This document shows, piece by piece, positions 45,324 to 53,050 of a stretch of 54,708 bases of DNA. Below the pieces are notes generated by a model. The model did not search any database, was not told the origin of the DNA, and saw nothing but the letters and a program-made list of their open reading frames with translations. Positions within the stretch are counted from its first letter, which is position 1. Every line of letters begins with the position of its first letter. Origin of the DNA: Bartonella sp. A05 (GTDB lineage Bacteria > Pseudomonadota > Alphaproteobacteria > Rhizobiales > Rhizobiaceae). The DNA lies in NCBI RefSeq assembly GCF_026930145.1, contig NZ_JANHOJ010000006.1:1-54708 (forward strand), given 5' to 3'. The position numbers and the translations under genes were made by a program.

Positions 45324-45937
45324 GACAGATTTTTATTTCTGGGACCGATACAAATGTTGGGAAAACACTCATTTCAGCATGGATTGCCTTACACACAGGA
45401 TTTTCTTACTTTAAGCCCATCCAAACGGGTTTAAAAGAAGGAGTAGACTCATACGAAGTGCAAAGATTATCTGATGTTAAAATATATCCTGAAATTTATG
45501 CCTATAAAGAGCCGTTATCTCCACATTTAGCTGCAAAAATTGAAAACGATACGATTGATATAGAAAAAATTATATTGCCTCAAAGAAACAACTTAATCAT
45601 TGAAGGTGTCGGTGGAGTTTTTGTACCAATTAATAATACTTATCTCATGATCGATCTTATTAAAAAGTTAGGAGCTCCAGTTATTCTTGTTTCACGGACT
45701 CGTTTGGGCACTATAAACCATACCCTTCTTAGCTTAGAAGCTTTGAGATCACGTAATATACGAGTCCTTGGAGTTATTATGAATGGTGAGCAAAATATCC
45801 AGAATTGTGATGCTATAGAATTCTACGGGCGCATCCCAATTCTTGCTGAATTTCCTGAGCTAGAGATCGTTAATAACAATACGCTTAAAAATGTAGCTCT
45901 TCCACAAAATTTGAAACAAATTTTAGAGGTAGGATAA
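45320..45937 (+). CDS. bioD: Dethiobiotin synthetase
   Basis: ATP-dependent carboxylase that closes the ureido ring. It has 205 residues. The P-loop is SGTDTNVGKTLISAW, and YFKPIQTG with EGVGGVFVPIN supplies substrate and Mg sites. It starts with TTG, sharing four bases (TTGA) with the bioC stop, a strong sign of coupled translation. Confidence 0.94.
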   Translation: MRQIFISGTDTNVGKTLISAWIALHTGFSYFKPIQTGLKEGVDSYEVQRLSDVKIYPEIYAYKEPLSPHLAAKIENDTIDIEKIILPQRNNLIIEGVGGVFVPINNTYLMIDLIKKLGAPVILVSRTRLGTINHTLLSLEALRSRNIRVLGVIMNGEQNIQNCDAIEFYGRIPILAEFPELEIVNNNTLKNVALPQNLKQILEVG

Positions 45938-45938
45938 A

Positions 45939-47228
45939 GTGACCATATCAGAGCGTGATAAAAGAATTATCTGGCATCCTTTCACACAAGAAAAAACTGC
46001 TCCAGAAATTATAAGTATAAAAAGAGCATTGGGGAGTTATCTTTATGATGAAAAGGATAAAGCATATCTTGATTTGATCTCAAGTTGGTGGGTTAACATT
46101 CATGGGCATGCCCATCCTGAAATAGCAAAAAGTATTTATAAGCAAGCAAATACCTTAGAACATGTGATATTTGCAGGATTTACCCATGAACCTGCTGTTA
46201 ATTTATGCGAGGATTTACAGAGCTTATTGCCGCCAGATTTATGCAAATTCTTTTTCTCTGATAATGGTTCAACCGCTGTTGAAGTAGCGCTGAAAATGGC
46301 CTATCAATATTGGCGCAATTTAGGAAGATACGAGAAAATAACTTTCTTAAGTTTTGATGGTGGGTATCATGGTGATACATTTGGTGCAATGTCCGTAGGG
46401 GCAAAATCTGGCTTTCATAATCAATTCAATGCATTATTTTTCAATGTCCTATCCGTACCCTATCCAGATACTTGGAATAATGATGATGAAGTAGAGTCAA
46501 AAGAACAAAAATCTATAAACGCATTGAAGCATTATTTGAATGATTATCATCACAAGATAGCAGCAATCATTCTTGAGCCGCTTATCCAAGGAGCAAGTGG
46601 TATGAGAGTTTGCAGGCCACAATTTATAAAAGAAGTTATTGACCTAGTGCGACAAAATAATATCCTCGTCATATTTGACGAAATAATGACGGGATTTGGA
46701 CGAACAGGCAGTTATTTTGCATATCAGCAACTTGGTGTCATTCCCGATTTCTTATGTCTCTCTAAAGGCATTACAGGAGGATTTTTACCTTTAGCCTTAA
46801 CGATTACAAATAATCAGATTTATGAGGCTTTTTTAGGAGATGATTTTAACACTGCCTTTGCTCATGGACACTCCTATACGGCAAACCCTTTGGCATGTAG
46901 TGCTGCAATTACTTCACTGCGTTTATTAAAAAGCTCTAAATGTCAAGATTTCATAAAAAACATCAATGAAATGCACAAAAAAGAAATAGAGTTATTAAAA
47001 TTAGAATGTCCACGAGTGGAAAAAACCAGAGTTATTGGGACAATAGCTGCATTTGATCTCAAAAATTCAGCGCATTTGATGCCTTCTCTCAAGCAGCTTT
47101 TTTTTCAGGAAGGCATATTATTGAGACCTCTTGGCAACACAGTTTATTTATTGCCTCCGTACTGTATCACAAATGAGGAAGTAGAGCTGGTTTATAGTAA
47201 AATTATTAAGATCATCAACTCTTTATGA
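45939..47228 (+). CDS. bioA: Adenosylmethionine-8-amino-7-oxononanoate aminotransferase
   Basis: PLP aminotransferase of 429 residues that uses SAM as amino donor to make 7,8-diaminononanoate. The family opening IIWHPFTQ is present, as are SSWWVNIHGHAHPEI, the cofactor aspartate in VIFDEIMTGFGRTG and the PLP lysine in CLSKGITGGFLPLA. It starts with GTG one base after the bioD stop. It is the last gene of the operon; degenerate DNA follows. Confidence 0.95.
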   Translation: MTISERDKRIIWHPFTQEKTAPEIISIKRALGSYLYDEKDKAYLDLISSWWVNIHGHAHPEIAKSIYKQANTLEHVIFAGFTHEPAVNLCEDLQSLLPPDLCKFFFSDNGSTAVEVALKMAYQYWRNLGRYEKITFLSFDGGYHGDTFGAMSVGAKSGFHNQFNALFFNVLSVPYPDTWNNDDEVESKEQKSINALKHYLNDYHHKIAAIILEPLIQGASGMRVCRPQFIKEVIDLVRQNNILVIFDEIMTGFGRTGSYFAYQQLGVIPDFLCLSKGITGGFLPLALTITNNQIYEAFLGDDFNTAFAHGHSYTANPLACSAAITSLRLLKSSKCQDFIKNINEMHKKEIELLKLECPRVEKTRVIGTIAAFDLKNSAHLMPSLKQLFFQEGILLRPLGNTVYLLPPYCITNEEVELVYSKIIKIINSL

Positions 47229-47406
47229 ATCATCTTACGGTCAAAAATTCTTTCTGTTTAGTCAAGAAGTTGAGACATTTTACACTAAATCGACAAGTTT
47301 CATACGGTGCAGTTGGTGGCTTAAGAGAATAATTTTTTGAATGGTAGAGTTAAGAAATTAAGTCTTAGGATGAACTGTATATATTTTGATTTAAATTATT
47401 AATCAT

Positions 47407-47583
47407 ATGTTTGAGGATGACTTTACAGGATTTATAAATACCTCCAAATACGCCAAGGTAGCTAAATATTCAAATGATACGATGCTCTGGGATATTCAAG
47501 ATTTCAAAAAGTGAGGAATCTTTATTCAAAATCCCAGCGGTGAACGCAGCAGCAGTTACAGGTTATCAGATCAAGAAAATTAA
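47407..47583 (+). pseudogene. Fic-family C-terminal fragment
   Basis: Reads MFEDDFTGFINTSKYAKVA, SNDTMLWDIQDFKK, stop, GIFIQNPSGERSSSYRLS. This is the winged-helix tail typical of Fic/DUF4172 proteins. The Fic catalytic domain is absent. It lies between the biotin operon and an integrase fragment. Confidence 0.6.
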
Positions 47584-47620
47584 CTCTTTTTTAGAGTTTA
47601 CTCCGCACTTTTTGCAGCTT

Positions 47621-47830
47621 TTAAATCGCTTCTATTGCTAAGCGTTTTCTATCAGCTGTCTTGGTATACAGTGATGCCATGCTGTCTTCAGTCCAGCCAA
47701 AAATCGCTTTGAGTTGCGAAACTGTAGCCCCTGAATTTGCTGCTTTTCAGCCAAGGCGTACTGCGTCACCCCGCCGCAAACCAGTATAAAGAAGAATATC
47801 AATCCAGACCCGTTCATGTGTTCCAAGTGT
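47621..47830 (-). pseudogene. Tyrosine recombinase (phage integrase) C-terminal fragment
   Basis: Minus-strand WIDILLYTGLRRGDAVRLG is the catalytic-arginine region. After a gap and frame change comes ATVSQLKAIFGWTEDSMA, then SLYTKTADRKRLAIEAI with the nucleophilic tyrosine. The middle and N-terminus are missing. It marks a former integrated element next to the biotin operon. Confidence 0.75.
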
Positions 47831-48217
47831 TCAACGATGATAATATTTTTCGATGTCTTCTTCGAGCCATGGCACAAAACCCTCTGTATTCAAGGATTTT
47901 GGTGGTTTGATATTGAAAGCAGGATTTCTGTTCGATTAGAAAAATGACGCTTCTGTTTCTATGGATCCATGGCAAAAACATCGACTGCGGGAGTAAAAAG
48001 AATTATCTCATTGAGTCGTTCGTTTTTGAGAAAGAGGACTCTTTCATAAATTGCAATGAATCGAATAGATTTCATGAAAAGATTTCAAAGCATAATTTAA
48101 AGTAGCTTTTCAGTTTATGTTAAAATTTCCCAGCTGCTTTTGCTTTGCGTTCGTTCAAAAGCACAACGATTTCAACTTGTGGCGATCGTAAGAATTGATC
48201 AAAATGAGAGAGTTTTT

Positions 48218-48353
48218 ATATGTTGCAAAAGATATGAATGATTTATTTCATGATTTGGAGAGCTAATGTTTGAAATAATTCGTTCAAATTGACTGAAGCA
48301 AGACATTAAAATTATTCAAAGGATTGCTACAAAAAATTCTGCAAATGTCTGAT
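48218..48353 (+). pseudogene. Second RelB/YafQ module, remnant
   Basis: VAKDMNDLFHDLES at the antitoxin end, then ATG opening MFEIIRSN, a stop, LKQDIKIIQRIATKNSANV. It aligns with the module at 22.37-22.79 kb, with the toxin middle deleted. Confidence 0.75.
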
Positions 48354-48837
48354 GATTTTAGAAAAATCATATGATTATAAAGAACTTATATATAATTCTA
48401 TTTAGAAGCATAGGAAATTGTGTGTGATTATAAACACAAGTAAAATTGTTTTTCAACTTAATGTATCCAGAATATATGGCTGTATTATGGGGATGAAATT
48501 CGCAGTTATATATTGAATATGTCCAATTCAGCTCCAAAAGTATCTATTCTTCATATACATATTGTATATGGAAAGGTTTTCCAAAATATTTGATAGTTAT
48601 CAGTAAAGATATAACGATGCGTATTACTACTCTTTTCATTATTAAGTCTCTTAATAATTATGAATTGTAAGGTTTTATAATACGAAGTGTAATCTTATGG
48701 TATCATTTATTTAAAAATATTTGTAGGTGCTCTTGCCATTTTGTTTATGCGCTTTATCTGAATGACCAGTAGATTTTGAATAGAGGTTGCGCTTTTTCAT
48801 AATGGAGAGGTTGAATAAGTTGTATAGCGTTTTTTTG

Positions 48838-48868
48838 TTATGAACCTCTGATTGAGAAGGGTTCATAA
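48838..48868. repeat. Perfect inverted repeat upstream of the first adhesin gene
   Basis: TTATGAACC and GGTTCATAA (nine pairs) are separated by 13 bases, about 190 bases before the adhesin start. It may be an operator or an RNA hairpin. Confidence 0.7.
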
Positions 48869-49053
48869 TCCGTTCAGAGCTCCAATATCTTTCTCGAAGA
48901 TTTTAGGGTGATGCCACGATAGATTTCGGCGTCAATGGGGTGGCGTTTATTTTTTCATTCATTTTTGGGGTGCGCAAGCGTGGTTTTGCGAAAGGATTTC
49001 GCTTGCTTTGATGACGCTGGTTTTGAGCGTTTAGGATTTTTTTGAGGGTTATT

Positions 49054-52000
49054 ATGAAAAAAATAAAAAAGGGAAATGATCTAAATTGCCGACATTCTTC
49101 TTATTATTTGCCTATGGTTAAAGCTGTTTCTCTGGGAGCAACCATGGCTGTACTGTTATCGAGTGTTTCTTCTGTTTCTGCTGAAAGCCTTGCTATAGCA
49201 GGAGCAAATATAATGAGCAACGCTAATTCTGTAGCTTATCCTCAAGGTAGTTACGGCAGTATTGTTTTTTCTGGAGTTGATGGTAATTGTGGTGCTGATG
49301 TCATTACTGATCGTGGCAGTCCAAATCTAGCTCATGCAGGAGATAAAATGACTGTACGGGAGCAGTATAAGAGATTTATTGAGAATAAAGGTTTTGGTCT
49401 TAATGAGGGAAAACACCCTTATGGCTTTAGTGATAAAAAGATTGATGCGGTAAGCGATGGTTTTTCTATGGGGATAGAGACAGGGGGTGTTCCTGATGCT
49501 CCGCCTAGCGCTTATGGTGTATTTTCTTTTGCGACGGGTTGTGGATCCTATGCTGGAGGAAATTATTCAACGGCATTTGGTGCAAATGCGACGACAAAAG
49601 GCGGTGGGGCTCAAGCCTTTGGTGTTTCTGCACTTGCAACTGGTCAGGCAAGTACAGCTATGGGCGTAGGCGCTGAGGCACGAGATAATTCTGCGGTTGC
49701 TATTGGTGGGCTTGCACAGGCGCTTGCTGTGCATACTGTTGCTTTAGGTGCTGAATCGAAAGCAAATTCTTTAAATTCTATTGCTATAGGTTATAAAGCT
49801 GAGAGCGGTTCGGATAATGGTGTTGCTATCGGTAAAGGTGCACAGGGGGCTGTTAACGATGGTGTTGCTTTGGGATCAGAGTCTGTGGCCAACATTAGAG
49901 CTGGTATTAAGGGATACGATCCAGATACTTATTATAATCTTAGTTTAGATGACAGCAATAAGCATATATGGACCAGTACGAGGGGTGCAGTTAGCGTCGG
50001 TGATGTTGCAAAAAAAATAACACGACAGATTGTCGGTGTGGCAGCGGGAAAAAATGATACAGATGCAGTGAATGTTGCACAGCTGAAATCGCTCAAGGGA
50101 GTGGTAGATCTTGGTTGGACAGTGTCTGTTAATACTTTATCGCAAGCGAATATTACACCAGAGTCGCAAGCGAATATTACACCAGGTCGCACAGTAAATT
50201 TTATAACCCGTGATGTTAATGCATTAGATACTGCTGGGAACATAAAGCTTACACTTATGCAACAAAATAGTAATAATAACGTGGATTTAAAATTGGAATT
50301 GAATGATCACATTATTGTTACCAGTGTTAAAACAGGAAATAGCACATTGAATGATAAGGGTTTAGTTATTAGTCGTGGCCCACGAGTAACTTCTGTAGGC
50401 ATTGATGCTGGAAATCAAAAGATTACGAGTATAGCTGATGGAACGATTGCAGCTAACTCAAAAGATTCTATCAATGGTGGTCAGCTTCATACAATATTTA
50501 CAAAGCTTGCAACAATTTTTGATGGTAATACAGAGTTCAGTGATGATAATTTTACTGGGCCAAATTATAATTTATCTAATATTGCAGCAGATGGTACAGA
50601 GGGAACAGATATCGTTCACAATAATGTTGGTGATGCCTTAACGGGGCTTAATGCAAATATTCGGAATGTGAATACTTACGCAAAATATGTGTTCGATGAA
50701 TCTCGACAAAAAATCCAAGATCTTTCTGAAAAAGCTTTGTTATGGGACGATACCAGCGGGGCGTTTTCTGCGATGCATGGGCCAGGCAATAACAAAACCA
50801 TGAGCAAAATTACATCTCTTGCGGCTGGTAATATTGCTAATGGTTCAACTGATGCTATCAATGGTGGTCAGATTAATAAAATAGCTGAAGATGTTGCTGC
50901 GGCTTTTGGTGGTGGTTCCGCGTTCGTGAATGGCGTTTTTACGGCACCAACGTATCATATGCCTTATATTTCTGCAGATGGTACTATAATTGGGACAGAT
51001 GGTAAAATACAATTTGACGCATTCCAAGATGTGAGGACAGTCTTTAACAGAATTGATACTAATATTCGAAATGTGAATGAATACGCAAAATATATTGCCA
51101 GAGATGTTAAGGGAGACTTTGTAAGGCTTGAGCAAGATGCTTTGTTGTGGAACGATACTGAGAAGGCGTTTGTTGCAACTCATAAGAACCCTGGAGAAGC
51201 TACAACTGAAAATCGTAAAATTACATCTCTTGCGAATGGGAATATTGCTATTGCTTCAACTGATGCTATTACAGGTAGTCAGCTTTATATTCTGGGGACT
51301 AGTATTGCTACTTCTCTCGGTGGGGGTGCTGGTTATAATAATGGAGCTTGGACAAATCCTACTTTCATGATTGCTCAATTCAATGCTGATGGTATTGTGG
51401 ATCAAAAGAAGAGCTATAGTAATATTGCTGAAGCTTTTGAAGGCGTTAACATTAGTATGACAACTATAAATCAGCGTATTGATATGGTCAAAGACCATGT
51501 AAATACAAATGCTTTAAATTGGAATTCACGGCAAAACGCTTATGATGCAACGCATGGTGATGAAGCCAGTAAGATTATTAATGTAGCCAATGGTACTGTT
51601 GCGAAAAATTCTAACGAAGTTGTTAATGGTGGTCAGCTTTGGCAGACGAACCAGAATATCAAAAAAGTTGAAAGCAAGGTTGATAATATGGGTAACCAGA
51701 TTAAGGGCCTTGAAGGTAGGGTTGTGACTATTGAAAACACGATTCAAGATTTTAACAATGCGTCTGAAGGGTTTGTTAGCTATGATCAAGATGCTTATGG
51801 ACGAAAGACCAATAAAATTACTTTAAAAGGTGGTGATGCAAGTCAGCCGGTAGTGATTGATAAGGTTGCTGATGGTAGCATTCAAACTGGTTCTAAAGAG
51901 GCGGTGAATGGTGGACAGCTACATGATTATACCAAGAATCAAATGGGAATTGTTCTCAATCAAGCGAAAGAGTATACGGATGAAAAATTAAAGAATATCT

Positions 52001-52326
52001 TTGCTATTCCGATTGATGATGCTGTTACTAAGGCCAAAAATTATACGGATATGAAGTTTAGCGCTTTAAGTTACCAGATTGAAGATACACGAAAAGAGGC
52101 AAAACAAGCAGCAGCTATTGGTTTGGCAGTATCTAATTTACGTTATGGTGATGTTCCTGGGAAGTTAAGTGTTGCATTTGGTGGCGGCTTATGGCGTGGT
52201 CAATCTGCAGTTGCTTTTGGTGCTGGTTATACATCTGAAAATGGAAATATTCGTTCCAACTTGTCCGTAACCAGTTCTGGAGGTCATTGGGGAGTGGGTG
52301 CGGGATTCAGTCTGATACTAAACTAA
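49054..52326 (+). CDS. Trimeric autotransporter adhesin (YadA/BadA/Vomp type)
   Basis: 1090 residues from the ATG opening MKKIKKGND; a TTG four codons earlier is in frame. It has a long signal region ending near VSSVSA. A YadA-like head follows (about 150-295) with A-I-G and A-L-G repeats (SVAIGGLAQ-type units, NSIAIGYKAES, NGVAIGKGAQ). The neck is DAVNVAQLKSL. The stalk has three long repeats marked by GGQ connectors, FGGGSAF-type units and LLWDDT/LLWNDT segments, plus coiled coils. The last 80 residues are the membrane anchor (SNLRYGDVPGKLSVAFGGG, GVGAGFSLILN). It forms a surface trimer and in Bartonella mediates host-cell and matrix binding. It is much shorter than BadA, closer to Vomp size. 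The frame is complete. Confidence 0.95.
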   Translation: MKKIKKGNDLNCRHSSYYLPMVKAVSLGATMAVLLSSVSSVSAESLAIAGANIMSNANSVAYPQGSYGSIVFSGVDGNCGADVITDRGSPNLAHAGDKMTVREQYKRFIENKGFGLNEGKHPYGFSDKKIDAVSDGFSMGIETGGVPDAPPSAYGVFSFATGCGSYAGGNYSTAFGANATTKGGGAQAFGVSALATGQASTAMGVGAEARDNSAVAIGGLAQALAVHTVALGAESKANSLNSIAIGYKAESGSDNGVAIGKGAQGAVNDGVALGSESVANIRAGIKGYDPDTYYNLSLDDSNKHIWTSTRGAVSVGDVAKKITRQIVGVAAGKNDTDAVNVAQLKSLKGVVDLGWTVSVNTLSQANITPESQANITPGRTVNFITRDVNALDTAGNIKLTLMQQNSNNNVDLKLELNDHIIVTSVKTGNSTLNDKGLVISRGPRVTSVGIDAGNQKITSIADGTIAANSKDSINGGQLHTIFTKLATIFDGNTEFSDDNFTGPNYNLSNIAADGTEGTDIVHNNVGDALTGLNANIRNVNTYAKYVFDESRQKIQDLSEKALLWDDTSGAFSAMHGPGNNKTMSKITSLAAGNIANGSTDAINGGQINKIAEDVAAAFGGGSAFVNGVFTAPTYHMPYISADGTIIGTDGKIQFDAFQDVRTVFNRIDTNIRNVNEYAKYIARDVKGDFVRLEQDALLWNDTEKAFVATHKNPGEATTENRKITSLANGNIAIASTDAITGSQLYILGTSIATSLGGGAGYNNGAWTNPTFMIAQFNADGIVDQKKSYSNIAEAFEGVNISMTTINQRIDMVKDHVNTNALNWNSRQNAYDATHGDEASKIINVANGTVAKNSNEVVNGGQLWQTNQNIKKVESKVDNMGNQIKGLEGRVVTIENTIQDFNNASEGFVSYDQDAYGRKTNKITLKGGDASQPVVIDKVADGSIQTGSKEAVNGGQLHDYTKNQMGIVLNQAKEYTDEKLKNIFAIPIDDAVTKAKNYTDMKFSALSYQIEDTRKEAKQAAAIGLAVSNLRYGDVPGKLSVAFGGGLWRGQSAVAFGAGYTSENGNIRSNLSVTSSGGHWGVGAGFSLILN
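50140..50187 (+). repeat. 24-bp tandem repeat inside the adhesin gene
   Basis: TCGCAAGCGAATATTACACC plus four bases, twice, encoding S-Q-A-N-I-T-P-E/G. It lies just after the neck and is in frame, so copy changes would alter the stalk by eight residues. Confidence 0.95.
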
Positions 52327-52356
52327 TAATAAAAATATTTTTGTTATTTTTACTAG

Positions 52357-52390
52357 CCCTTGTCTTAATCAGACAGGGGTTAACATTTTT
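52357..52390 (+). terminator. Intrinsic terminator after the first adhesin
   Basis: CCCTTGTCT and AGACAGGGG form a nine-base stem (one G-U pair) with a five-base loop, followed by TTAACATTTTT, about 30 bases after the stop. Confidence 0.7.
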
Positions 52391-53050
52391 CTGCTTAAAG
52401 AAAAATATCTTATATTGATTGCATTTTAAAATACCAACAGTTTATAAATGCCTATCCTATAGGTTTCTTTAGCAATAAAATTTCCATAATTTAAATATCT
52501 TTTTGATAAGAATAGAGATTTTTATTTTTTCCTTGCTATTTTATTAATATGCTTTATAAACTTGAGAGTTGAGTATCGAGAAAGTGTATGTTTTAATTAA
52601 GAAAGGCATTTCACTTGAAATAAGTTAGTGATGTGCAAACAATGTGATATCTTTAATGGTTATACATCTTGTCTTTCTGTCATAGAGGCTTTAATCGAGA
52701 GAAGTGAAGCTTTGAGAAGTATAAATCTGATATCTTCTGTGGGATTAGAGTGTGAGTGATCCATTCTGCCTTTGAAGTATATTCCCGGTGCTTTATTGCG
52801 TCTATTTTTGTTTTAGAAAAACTATAAAAAAATACCTTATTCTCCAAAACAAGAGATTTCAAGATTTGTAATTCAACCTAAGCATCTCTTATTACAGCTT
52901 TGTTAAGTCAAAGATCTGTTTTTCTGTTGGTCATGACAATTTCAAACCTTTTCAAAAACTTCATCAGTCTCTTTACTATCAGTGTTAGAAGATTTTTTTT
53001 GTGTTGTAAGTGCGCTTTTTTAGTTTTTTTGTATTATTGGGGGATAATTT
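52391..53050. other. Spacer between the two adhesin genes
   Basis: About 660 AT-rich bases with no supported gene. It probably contains the second adhesin's promoter and long leader. GGGGGAT is its ribosome site, six bases before the ATG at 53051. Confidence 0.5.

Larger units (their letters stand above)
47831..49053. other. Degenerate region before the adhesin genes
   Basis: No intact gene. It holds a RelB/YafQ remnant (next entry) and an inverted repeat at 48838-48868. A GCCAC...GTGGC pair near 48913-48945 followed by TTTATTTTTT may be a terminator. The end should contain the adhesin promoter. Confidence 0.5.
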
